64,000 nucleotides of DNA from Acanthopleura granulata (Eukaryota > Mollusca > Polyplacophora > Chitonida > Chitonidae): assembly GCA_016165875.1 (NCBI GenBank), contig JABBOT010000002.1, positions 25,744,265 to 25,808,264 on the forward strand, in the 5' to 3' direction. The number at the start of each line of letters is the position of its first letter. Positions within the stretch are counted from its first letter, which is position 1. The position numbers and the translations under genes were made by a program. This document shows, one piece after another, positions 29,918 through 42,172 of the stretch. Under the pieces are notes generated by a model. That model was given only the letters and a program-made list of their open reading frames with translations, made no database searches and was not told the DNA's origin.

Positions 29918-32900
29918 TTAGTCTACGCTGTCCTTGAAGAAACCCTTTCCCGTGGGGCTTTCCAGGAAGGTGACAGTCAGGGAGTTACAGGTGACATCAG
30001 TGACGAGGATATTGAGGGGCTCGCCTCCTCCTACTGGGTACACCAGCTCCTCCCTAGGGATCCCTACACTTGGGAACCCTGAATGAGGATTACCTGGGTG
30101 GTTAGCATGATGATTATGCGTAACAGATAGAACTGGTCGTGGGTCGCGAGATTCTGTGTTGTTTTTGTCTGATTTGACCAGCGCCTCCCCAGACAATAGG
30201 TGACCACGTGCCGACAAGTGAGAACAGTCGTTTTCTTTGCCAGTCCTATCAAGTGGCTCAATTAACTTCGCTTTCTTTACTGGGCTACTCTCGTCATCGT
30301 CGCAACAAGGGTAACCTTTATGGCTCAGAGTTTTGTCTGAGTCACCATCTGTTTCCTTTTCACAGTAAGTGGATTGCTGGTCAGCCTTGCTTTGGACATT
30401 GTCCACTGTGGCCTTGGGCAAAACTGGCCAATCACTAATCTCCTCTCGGGCCTTCACAAACAATGAAGCAGATGTAGGGTCTTTCAATAGCTTCTCCTCG
30501 CATGGATTAATATCCGATGACGGAAAGTTGGAATCATTTTCTCTAAGGTACAGCCCGTGTGCTTTTGGTTTGCTCTGTGTCTTTGTTAGAGGGTCGGGAC
30601 GTCTGTGGCACAATGGAGGCCAGAGGGAATTGCTGTTAAAAAGGTCTGTCTCTGGGGAACTGTGAGGGTCTGACAACGGGCTTCTCTGCCCATCTTCACC
30701 TTCACTTCCTTCAACCCAGTTCCACTCCTAAAAAAAAGACAGATATCCATTCAGCAACTAACACAACTCGGAACTGATTTCATTTAAATGGTATAATTTA
30801 TAATCTCGCTGGTGTGAACGCCGGATGAGTTCAGCTGGAAACAAATATCCCACAAACAGACAACATCTCTGAAGGCAATAACAAATGGACATCATTAAAA
30901 TGACACTGCCTTTAATGTTCCCGTCTCCCGCGCCCAGATGGTCACATATGGTCTGGGATTCATAATGTGGGGATGTGTTAAGACTGGTATTTGTACACTG
31001 ATCATATGGGTAAACTGTGGAGAATATGGCGAATGTATAGACGTGAGAACATGTGAAGCTATCAAACTGTAAGGAAGCAATAATCTAACGCTTAGTCTTG
31101 ATGTGAATACCACAAACGATACTCTTTAATGCTTTCAATATTTCCATCGTGAGCTATATGGCATCCCGGGGCTAACCACTACGATTTACTGTGTTTAAAT
31201 GGCTTCGATGCGACGCATAAGCCTCTGTGTGGTTGAGTTAAAAAGATCTTTGAAACGTGGTTTGCCAGTTTAATCGATTTTTCAGTGTAACCCACAAGAG
31301 TAGGGTCGTTTGATCACCATGAATTAACTATAGCCTTTTTTAAATGTAAAAATAGGCACGCTATCGTAGGAACCCCAGAAGCATTTCTTGGCTTCGGTCC
31401 AACTTCCCGAAGTTTCCTCAGCTAGAAAACAAGCTGACATCGGGAGCAGCCTGACCGAGTGGGCCAACCGATCAATGGGCAGAAGCCGAGCGGGTCGAGA
31501 GTGTGGGGAAGCATATCTTCTCGGCACCAGCAGCCGGGCCACCCGTCAGCCACTGTATTTACACCCAGTCAGGTCAAGAAAAATCACCCGGTCCCATCAT
31601 ACTGTACGTCAGTTTACTGGTCATATCGATTCAATCGCCAAGATATGGCTGAAATATTGCCGATGTGGCGTTAAGCCATTATCATTCATTTATTCGATTC
31701 AAACTTTGACTAAAAACCCTATATCGGCTTAGGGATATAGCCCAATACAGAACAATACAGAAACAAGAGTTCATGTCGTAATCTATGATCCCTATCAGCA
31801 TTTGCGTTCTTGAGAGAGGTAAATGGTATGAAGGAGTCCCATATAGACACAGCGAGAGATAAAAAAGAAAATGTTTGTATGTACCTGAAGGCGAGGTCTC
31901 TTCTGTGGCTTCACTCCACGCTTCTTCGTGGAACAGGGATATCTGCTGTGAAACAGAATAACAAGAGAGGTCAGCATAGCACACGGTACAAGCCTTTGTA
32001 TCCACTTAACAATGTAGAATGAATGAATGAATGATTATGGCTTAACGCCACATCGGCAATATTTCAGCCAAATCGTGGCGAAACTATACAGACTTGTTAT
32101 CTCTTTTACACTACAAAACAGATTTAAACAGGCCATGAAACTGAAACTATACTGTATACTATGAGGATCATACAATCCATCAGCTGAAAGGACAAATGGA
32201 ACTGAGCGGGAATATCACCATTACTACCATGGTAAACCACATAAGGAGTCATCAAAGAACGATTGCTTTTATTCTCGGGTGACTTATTGTGTAGATCATT
32301 GTTAATGTTCATATCTGTTTTTAATGCTTACTCTCTTCACAGTCCTGTATCTGAGCCTGCAACTAGTAGCTAGACTATCGTACACTACACGTCAACATAG
32401 TGCTATAGGTTGTGGCCAACCGTTGTGACCCTCTCGCTTTCGAGTTGGTCCCAATCGCGGATCGATTGAGTTATGGCCACATTTGCGGCGTAAACAAGCA
32501 TAAATTAACCCACTTCTTCTATGATCCTTAAAACGATTGGATAATACCGCGCTAACATGGACAAACGTGTGAGTTCCAGATCCATCACCAGTGAAGTAAA
32601 CGCTAAATTTATCAGCGGTAAAATTCCACAACCGCGTGTGTAGTGTGGTACAATTCCACCGCTTACTCACGCGTTGCACGCGTAGTTGTTTACAACCCAA
32701 GCGTGTCCTCTACGTAACAGATGATCTGTTGCAGATGAGTTCAAATAAGATGATAGCTTATACAATTAAAAACACAATCCTTTCAACGCCAACCAGCACC
32801 CATGCTACTGTTAGTGATCTGACATCTTACACGATAAATGAAACTAAAATTACGAAGTAAACTATCCGCAGAACTTCTCAAGAAAACATAGCATATCCTA

Positions 32901-33714
32901 CCTGTATTCAAATGTGTCGATTAGCTTAGGATCAAGAATATTTTCTTCGGGTTCCCATGTACTATGCCTGTTAAAAAAAGAGAATAATACATGTCAGAAT
33001 ATACATGCGTGTATCGGCCTCAGTTCATAACTTACTGAGACCCAGACCAAGTACACCAACAAGTCACACAGATTTACTCGCTAACCAGTAAGTCATATTA
33101 CTTCAACGCTGACAAGATGAACTTAACCTATATTCACTCGGAAATGCTGTTTACCGAATAAATGCATAGCTTAACCCATTTGTTTCCGTGTTCATTAAAA
33201 CGAAAAACCCAAGTCAGTCCTAGTTTTTTTATCTTGCCCCGGGGCTGTTTTGAGCAGGTGAGTGTTTTATCAATTGTTCATGGACAGTACTGTGTGGTTA
33301 GAGTTATACAACTCCTTGTTCAATGGCAAGTACATCTTTACCTTGGTGAGCGCGTGCTTTAAGGATACACCATTCGTCCAGGGACGGGCTAGCGGGGGGG
33401 GGGGGCAAACAGTTACGCATCAATTGCGAGCATGTGCATGTAACTGAATTCCCACATGAATGAACCACCTAGGTGTATGCATTAGCCAGAAAATCACCTA
33501 CCATCTGAAGGTAAAGCGGCTTAGCACCTATCAGCCTAAAGCATATAAGCAGTTTGCCAGATCATCCCACAATACCTGGCTATGTATGGCAGATCCAGGG
33601 TGATCCACAGATCCACATATAGCTATGTGCTGTTACGCTCACATACAATGTAAGTAATATGTACTGTATCTTGATTCTAGACTAGAGATGTGAAATCTTA
33701 ATCTTTAGTTCGCG

Positions 33715-33776
<62 letters not shown>

Positions 33777-34756
33777 CAATAGGCTTCCACGCATACAACG
33801 TTGCAGAGGTGGAGTGTGTGTCTGGAGCCCCTGAGTTTTCAACAGGCAGTTCATATTCAGTGTTTACATGTGTTTGTATCTTGGACCACTGCTCGATGTG
33901 TTCACAGTGTAAACATCAGCCTATTTCGGGACACACGGAAGAAGACAGGCCTGGGCGGATTTGTACAGTAACGAGGTCGCTGTGGAAAGTCATGTGACTG
34001 GAGTTACACCACGATAAGTAACTATATACATCTAGCCTGTAAACAAGGTCGAGTGTTACACGCTGACACACATCATAGCTCCCAGCTAGAGCAGGGATTA
34101 CACTAACCCCGTAGAAACGCATCAAGTATAGCACTCGCTCATAGTCGTGAAAGTTAATCGTGCGTGATCGAGCAGTCAAATAACACTGAAAAATTCCAAA
34201 CCGAAAACATTTCTTATAAACGTACTGCGCATAAAACGCCAAGTTTTGTACTTACTTGACACTCCATCCCTTCCACTTCACCAAATACTCAATTTTCCCC
34301 TAAAAAATAAGTACACATTTTATGGATAGGGCTGTCGTGAAAACTCCAAATGCATATTTAACACACAATGTAGGTCAGCATCAATGTCGCCATATATCAG
34401 TTTGACGCCGTCCTATATATACATCAGTAAACACTGCCGCTTGTCTCAATATGCCTGAGCTTTATGGTTCTGGAAAAGTAATAATCAATAATCAGTTTAC
34501 ACGTGGACAAGCGGTAGGCCTGTATTATACCTACCAGTTGTGGATACTTCCGCGCAAACCCTACAACCTCATGTGCATCTCTTTTATCTATCATTCGGTA
34601 GAATAAAAATCCACGGAAACATCCGCCAGGTATTTTGCAAGACAAGCTTCACTTTTATGGTATTGACATATTATTTCGGCGAGATACGAAACGTGTGCAT
34701 ACCTTACGATACCTTCTCTTTTGGATGTAATCCGCCGTAAAGATCCTATTGTCCAT
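29918..34756 (-). CDS. Pc: Polycomb-type chromobox protein (CBX2/4/6/7/8 group), complete
   Basis: Nuclear subunit of canonical PRC1; its chromodomain reads H3K27me3 and its C-terminus binds RING1/RNF2. Coding exons in order: 34756-34703, 34299-34256, 32967-32902, 31945-31885 and 30727-29918, all GT-AG with matching phases; 1035 nt, 344 residues. Chromodomain at about 5-53: RIFTADYIQKRR, then IEYLVKWKGWS, then STWEPEENILDPKLIDTFE. Cage residues Phe6, Trp27 and Trp30 correspond to Phe11, Trp32 and Trp35 of CBX7. TKKRGVKPQKRPRLQ at 61-75 matches the AT-hook-like KRGPKPK box of vertebrate CBX proteins. The middle is acidic and Ser/Pro-rich with a possible nuclear signal PVKKAKL. The last 34 residues (311-344) are the Pc box, LVTDVTCNSLTVTF..GFFKD, closest in my memory to CBX8. 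The link between chromodomain and AT-hook-like box is several residues shorter than in vertebrate paralogues. Confidence 0.95.
31399..31695 (+). repeat. SINE-like element of a second family in chromobox intron 4
   Basis: Runs from about CAGCCTGACCGAGTGGGCC to TGGCTGAAATATTGCCGATG, then GGCGTTAAGCCAT and a (TCAT)n tail. It lies in the intron between coding exons 4 and 5, antisense to the gene. Confidence 0.65.
32019..32090 (-). repeat. 3' end of the second SINE-like family, inverted
   Basis: Starts with (GAAT)n and is complementary over about 50 bp, with very few mismatches, to 31646-31695. It sits in the intron between coding exons 3 and 4 of the chromobox gene, on the other side of exon 4. 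Confidence 0.8.
33721..33774. repeat. (TA)27 microsatellite
   Basis: Uninterrupted TA dinucleotides for 54 bp inside the second coding intron of the chromobox gene. A G run of 11 or more also occurs near 33397 in the same intron. Confidence 0.97.
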
Positions 34757-35090
34757 GTTTAGTGGTGCTGGTAAACAAGATATTCCCAATGACAACTGCC
34801 TAGCACATGGTATAGTCACAGCTCAAGTCGTGTTTCGTCAGTCGTTCTGACTGACAGGCGCAAGGTTAACACGTTAACCGGTAAATTAAGCCTGTTTGAA
34901 GCGAGCAGCCAGTAGGGTATTCTCTCTGCTACACTACCGCGCGGCGTACACTCATCGACTGAGTGTCAACACCTTGAGCCTAGGATAAATAGCCGGGTAG
35001 TGACGTCACGACTGTGCCACGAGCCGGCGCGCTGGGCTGCTCGGGTGTTTCTACGCACATAAACAATACTGACCATGCGCCGCGTGGGCC
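34757..35090 (-). promoter_or_regulatory. promoter region of the chromobox gene
   Basis: Upstream of the start codon the sequence turns locally GC- and CpG-rich (CGCGCGGCG near 34939, GAGCCGGCGCGC near 35020), unlike the AT-rich surroundings. It contains a palindromic CRE at 35001-35008. No TATA box was identified, in keeping with a housekeeping-type CpG promoter. The 5' UTR boundary is unknown. Confidence 0.55.
35001..35008. promoter_or_regulatory. palindromic CRE (TGACGTCA)
   Basis: Perfect CREB/ATF consensus about 245 bp upstream of the chromobox start codon, inside the CpG-rich patch. Function is inferred from sequence only. Confidence 0.5.
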
Positions 35091-38000
35091 CAAACAGCTG
35101 GAAAATTTCCCCTAGGCACCCCATCGGGCCAAAGGTTATTGCGGTCAGAATATATAGCAGGCCTTATGAAAACAAGACACTACACTTTAAGGGAACGTGA
35201 AATATATAGAAAACATCATGCCCTTGTGCTATCTCTATACAGTGACAAGTCGCTCAGCATGCACACACAAGATTTGACACGTCTTGTCACCCGCCGCATC
35301 ACAGCATATAATAACCAAGGTCATTAAAACAATGAGGCAACCATTTACAACATTTAACTTCTTTAACAGTGAAATGATACGAGTTGGGGAGATTACAAAT
35401 TATATAGGCTTATGTACTTCCTGTAGTAATGTAGGCCTATATCACTATGTATAGTTACAGTATACGCTAACAACAGTCTATGAAAGTTAATGTCGGTTAT
35501 CTGTAACTTGTTCTGAATGATTCATCTAGCCCGCAGACATGAGAAAAGAGCCTTTGGCTGTGTACTGAGATAGGGTCTGCTGATCAGGTACAAACTGATC
35601 CTAGGGCCTATGGCCTCAGATCGATGGCCAACCAGTTATATCTATGGACATGACTCACAAGGAATGCGTCATTCTTTCACCACAGTGCACGGATATTGCA
35701 CATTGCGAAACCGAAAAGACATGTCTTCCCCTTTCACCATTCCCTGTTTTAGCCAACACTATTCAGAAGTAATGCTGATTCATCTAAACTATTTTCGGAC
35801 CGAAACACAGCACTGCGTCGCCTGAGACGGAACTATCCAGCCTTGTTTTTGTACTCCGAGACACAAATCGTTCGTAGAAAGACATAGCTGCCAACCACCC
35901 GACTCAAATTACGGTAAATGATCTTGCAGGAAACACACACACTTGTTTCTGACAAAGCCATATGCCCACAAGGTTTTAATATCAAATCTTTATGAGCAAT
36001 CGAAACGTAGGTCAATATCTAACTCTTCGCGTTACAATGGTTTGTTTCATTTCATATATATGCAATTCATCAGAACTTGTCACGTAAGCTTTTCAACATC
36101 AGAAGTTAGCATAATTTCTGTTTCATGATACATGATAGTTACTATCTTTCTTGGCTGATGCGTAATGACGTACTCAGAATTTTTCAACTTTAGTATATTC
36201 ATTGGCGCACAAGTTTAGGTGAAAAAGGTGGAGAAAGGTTTAGGTGGAGAAACCCAGTGTCAGGTGTATATTATTGTCAAGTACGAGGCTAATCGTATGG
36301 CTTAAAGGAAAAGACAACAAAAGGTATTACAAAAGTTATTTCAGAAGAGGGGTATTTACAGGCCTAAACGGGCGTAGGCATCTTTTTATGATGTGCTTGG
36401 CAACTCTATAATCTGGAAAGCTTACGAGGCTATTGGATACGCATATTTTAGAGAAACTGGAAACACGATGTCACGTCATCCGTACCGTTCGCTCTTCACC
36501 GTTGGAGGCGAGACACTATTTTATGTGCGAAGTACGGTCCCTTTTATTATTACAATCGGAGACCTCCCGGTTCAGAACTTGGGCAATAACCCCTGACGTA
36601 TTCCATTACCTTTTTCTCATTGAAAATGACTTTAAAGTACATGCATATCAGAATTGTGTAGTAATAAGAAGGAAAACATCTGATTGAACACAACCTCTAC
36701 GTGGCCAAATGGTGAACTAGGACCGGGTGAGGTCATTGCAGAAACAGGCGCCTTCTCGGGTGGTAGAAATATCTCACCATTGATTGGTTAAAATTGAAAT
36801 ATTGGTGGCCCATTCGATTTTCCTATACGTGGGCGTTTTTGCTTACTTTGAACACCGATACCACGGTTATCCTCCATCATAAAAACAAAAATTAAGGTTT
36901 TTTTTTTTTTTTTTTTTAACTATGAATGGGTTCCTTTACCGATGCATATATACATCTGGTCAACTGTTGTATTGTCTTTTAAAGAAATACTTACTTATGA
37001 GTTTTGTTTAAGACAATGTGCATTTTGCATTAATGTTTGCTTAAAAGGGCTGTTCTTTTCGAAGTTTTGCTATCTATACTGGGTATTTTGGTTTATGAAG
37101 GCTATATCTATTGTACGCCTGTGGATATTCCTCTATCTTCTCGTGATGCCGCGCCAAATTATATACCATAATTGTATGCGCATCAGCATCACTGACACAC
37201 GTGTAAAAAGTAATGAAAATAGGATCTTCTGGGACAGAATATTTGCAATGCTTTTTTATATATGACAGGATCGATATCTTGTGTTGTTAGGAATTTTTAT
37301 TATCGGTTATATAAAAGATAGTACATTTATCATGATATACTAGCACAAACTTAACCATTTACCCTCTTTGTCACAGTTTGTTTCCATGTCCACTTGCAGA
37401 GTGGAAGAAACCTAATGTCGTCTTTACACACAGACAAAACCAAACTGTTTAACTGTGGCTGTTAAAGTGGTTGGTAAATTACAAGTTTATTCCTGAGACA
37501 ACTGAATGATACTAGTGCAAACCTCACCGGATTACTGGCCATACTGTACTTGAGGGCTGGTATACACGCACACTAACAGATGAAATTCCCCGCATAATTT
37601 GCAAATAACTTCCTTCACGTGATGTTAACTGGGTGAACTTTTTAAACACGACAGCGAAATATCCCCATGTCGCTGCCTTGTTTCTTCTTTGTAAAATGTG
37701 ACAAAGTCCAACAAAAACAAAATCATATCAGAAACAGAATGCGTGGGACTTTTCAGCTCTCTTAAAGTCAGTTTTCCGAAATTTACCACTTTATAGCTAT
37801 AACTCGAAACAGCTGCATGTGCTTGGCAGACCTATCCCGAATATACATGTATGCTCAAAATGTGACCATTCAGTCATGAATGTTCTGCATTTCGCCCCGC
37901 ACAACACAGTTATCGAATTCGGCATATATAACATTTGACACTTTAAAATCCATTGTAGTTCTACAACGTTGAATTTGCTCATGACACAAATATATCAATC

Positions 38001-41000
38001 ACACTATATCATATGTGGTGGTCAGTACCGTTCATATCCTGGATATATACAAGTGTTCGGTGAACGATGACTTCTGCTAAGCGCGAGTGTTACCGCACAA
38101 TGGAAATATTTTGATAGGAAGTAATCGTATCGTGGATATCTCGAAACGTTTTAGAGCAAATGTCTTTTCTTATTACTGTCATTTTAAACCCGAAACAATT
38201 GCGTTTCCGCTGTCTATGGTCTCTAAACGTTAATCAACCACCCATAGCCTGAAATCATAAAATGTCTTTTCTGTGAAGGTATAATGCTATCAATACATAT
38301 AAATGGAAAGTCGTTTTACTGGAATCCCGTTCAGCTTTCGCAATACACATTGTGAGTAATCATTTATATATGTTTCCCAGCTTCGTTTGTCTTATTTGCA
38401 CAATTCATTAAAACGTATTAAACGCCTGCATGTGTGTGAGAGGGAAGAGGTCAGCCCAGTGCTTTCATACCTATACCGATAATAGCTCTCGTGTGATCAT
38501 ATAACGTAGTGAGAAACACCATACACTTGTGAACACGTACATGTTAATAAGAACTTATGAAGTAACCATACCGGGTGATTTACAACTCGTAGTAAAATAT
38601 GACAAATGCTATATCGTCACAGTCCCGTGTCATACAAGAACATTTGACGTACTTTATATACATGCATCTGTAAGCGTGTATTTGCGTGGTCAACTTTTGA
38701 TATTAAGCGAACCAGATATATACCATTGTATAATCGAGCCGCACATAATTAAATAAGAAATATGCCTTGTCATTTACATTGTATGTTACAAGTGCGACAA
38801 CTGTGTTACAAATTCGTAAGGTCTGTGCCTCCAGAATGGGTTCCCCTGCAGTTATCACATGCACGCATATAGGAAACATGAGAGAACAGACTTATGTTAT
38901 GGGACCATATTGTTGCACATAGGAGCTAAACATAGAATTCCACAATGTCATGTAAAGTTCGATTATAAGAAAACTTGGAGGTTTGCCCTGTAAGATGTAC
39001 ACTGTTCATCTCAGTTGTCTGGAGATTGTCTGGTTGCATTTTGTCAGTTAATGTGTAGTCACAGCGACACGGAGCCTCGCAACTGCGTTCTTCAGACCAA
39101 GATGGGCGACTACAGCTCTATAGACCCTAATCAGACTAAACAGTATTGGATTACCTTAACAAGTCGCCAACCTTCAGGAGGCTTTCAAAGGCGAATAAAG
39201 ACGAGATTGGTTCTCAGCCAAAGCCGGTACCTATAGATATGGGCTATATATACACACACACCAAGCTGCCAGTGATAAGCAATCGCATGCTTCGTGTGAA
39301 GTGTCTATTACACCATTATTGATATTGGAAACATTACAGTATTATTTTTCAGAGAATCGGAGGTTGCACCTATACGTGACGTATTCGTGTATTATGTGCT
39401 GGGTGGCGGGCAGGCGTCGTACATCACTATGATGTGATGTTTTATAAAGTTAGAAGGCTCTTCTAACATCATATCAGGTATTTCTATATAATTTGTGTAA
39501 TCCACAGAATGCATTTAGTTTCTTAATCGCGATCCATACGCTTCGTGAGAAACATTTTATGTACCAAACACATTTGCAGATTAACTGTCATCACAAAAAA
39601 CCTAGGCCCCAAATGGGTACTTCAAGAAAGATCCATCCTGTACTAGGAAAGAAACCAAGACAACACAGAATAAGCAATAAGTTTGCATGGAAAATGAATT
39701 ACTCAGCAAAGTGATTCACTGTATATTCAGTAATACGTGAAGCATACACATGATCGCGCATAGACTCGCATTCTGATACAGAGTTTCATACCAAGTCCTT
39801 AAATAGCCTTTCGAACCCGGATGTCAGCTAGGGCTTATCAAGGCTGCAGCCATGAAACCGGAGTTATGTGGAGGTGCTGTTGAGCCCCGATTAACCTTAC
39901 GAATGTTCCTACTGCGCAAGGATACAACTGTAGTTCCCAAGGTAGAAGGTACATATTAGATCTGCTTATTGGAGCATTGGTCTTCTTGAGGCTGGCACTA
40001 AAATATACCCGCTATTTTCATATCATTCTCATTCTCATTTGCCAACACATCGTCGCCCCATGGATGATGTGTACATATCCCTGTATGCAGTGACGTTCTA
40101 ATTCAACCGGATGTTTTGGTCCAAATCACTCACCCGTGACGCTTCCAAAAATTACTTTGATACATAACACGGTATAAATAAATTACAGGACACAGGCCAT
40201 GAAATTGTGTGTCAGGTTTTATAATATAATCTACAAATCAACTGCTTCTTTTATGTAGTCAAGTAAGAATACCAGGATGTTCGCACTCTCCCAGATCTAC
40301 ATAGTCTTATCATAATCCATGACAAACCTCCTTCATTAAACTCCACCGGACATCACAATCCACAACTGTTGTTTACTACACCGACTGCAATGAGGGTGAC
40401 AAATACTTAGACATTTGTCGAGGATGTTAGTTTATTGTTTATTTTATTAACCATCTTGCTTGGGGCACATCTGCAGACATGACCTCGGCGTGTCAACCGC
40501 CTTTTGAACCACCGACTGTTTACATGTGTGAGGTATAGATCCGGGTCCTAATTCGCCGAATAGGCGCGTTTTTATATCAGCCCCAGTGTCTCACTATCCG
40601 CGAGTGACAAGTCATGCTGTAATATCTTCTTGGTCGCAGGATATATGTATACTGATTAATTACAAAGCGCTGTGTGATTGATGACTATTGTGGTCACTTC
40701 GTGCAGGTTTCATTTTTTTTCGTAATACTACCCATGTGTTATCCTACAAGACGACTCCGTAACATGCGGGGCTGCACGTGCTCTTCATGTGTGCACTTTT
40801 AATAAGCCTTACAAAACTGGCATACAGGGGAAAGCACAGCGTTTACTCTAGAAACATCACATGGCTCAAGTGTAAGTTTATATATTCCGGTTTCTAGGAT
40901 TTTGTTCGCGTTAGGCAACGGATCATGACTTATCTTCCTACAGGAGAATCACTTGTGGAAAACTTTCAAAGCACTGTGAATCAGAAAAATCACCACTTAA

Positions 41001-41890
41001 AGTCATATAAAAAAGAGACACTGGATTCGATAAATGAAAGAAATGATGAATTACATCCTGCAGACTTCTCTTCGTCAAACTTGAAGCTGGAGGTCTAAAG
41101 CTAGAGAGCAATCAAAACGAAAACGAGTTGTAGATATATTTTTCGAGAGGAGGCTAGAGGTTTGCCAATCCTTACCCGTCCCCACCATTTTCTGTACGCC
41201 TGAATCTTGATACAAAATCCAATTAGTGCTTTTATACCTGTAGGAAGTGAAGTGATCTTCAACGAACATATGACTTCGCAAAGATCCTACGAGCGCCGTG
41301 AGCTGCTTGTCAACCGTGGACCACCAAATATTACAGAGGAGGAATCTGCAAATTTCCTGTCAAGGCTGGGGATTGATCTCGTGGTTGGCTTTTAGTTGAC
41401 CGCGAACATAATTGTGCCTCGCGCCTGCCCCCAGGTTGTTCACCAGGTTGTTGTGACTATTTGCCAACTATAGCATATCACATCGTGTTTACTCTCTATG
41501 CTGTTGTGTTTTCTGCACTATTTAGGACGCATATTTCACATCGGTCATGGCCTTGACATACACTGTATTTCACACAATGTTTATGATATATCTCGTTCTA
41601 AAGCCATATGACCACCTCTTAGTCAACCACTATATTTGTCAGCTTATTATCACTATTCATCACAACCTGTCACACCATGCAGACCACGCCTTGTTGACCA
41701 CGCCATGCCGACTATATTTTACACAGGAGTAGCATCATGACTTCAGTGCTCAAAGTCGCCAGCGTTCAGGATTTACCTATCTGTTTTGTTTTCAGGTTTA
41801 CCTGTACACCAAGTAGGCCTAGGACAGACGAGAGGACAGATCAGGGTGGAGAATCAGCCTATTGTTTGCTACTGCGTAAAGACATTCCAC
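35091..41890. other. 6.8 kb without a recognisable gene
   Basis: AT-rich intergenic sequence. The open frames present are short, hydrophobic or low-complexity and have no conserved motif. A T run lies at about 36898-36917. I can support nothing else. Confidence 0.5.
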
Positions 41891-41904
41891 TCTCAATTTT
41901 TACA

Positions 41905-42158
41905 TTTATTTATTTATTTACTTGGTTGGTGTTTTTCGCCGTACTTAAGAATATTTCACTAGTACGACGGCGGCCAGCATTATGGTGGGAGGAAACCGGG
42001 CAGAGTCTGCTGGAAATCCACCATCATCCACAGCTTTCTGGCGGACCTTCCCATGTGCGACCGGAGAGGAAGCCAGCATACATGGGCTGGATTTGCACTC
42101 ACAGCGACCGTACAGGTGAGAGGCACCTGGGTCATTACCCCCTCGGCCCCGGAGGCCC
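41905..42158 (-). repeat. near full-length SINE
   Basis: Complete order on the minus strand: head near GGGCCTCCGGGGCC, body and (AAAT)n tail. Flanks TCTCAATTTTTACA (41891-41904) and TCTCAAGTTTTATA (42159-42172) look like a target duplication with two mismatches, so it is older than the copy at 1049. Confidence 0.85.
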
Positions 42159-42172
42159 TCTCAAGTTTTATA

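Noticed and set aside
36942..37265. 107-codon hydrophobic frame
   Set aside because: AT-rich sequence gives Phe/Ile/Leu-rich chance frames; no membrane-protein family is recognised.
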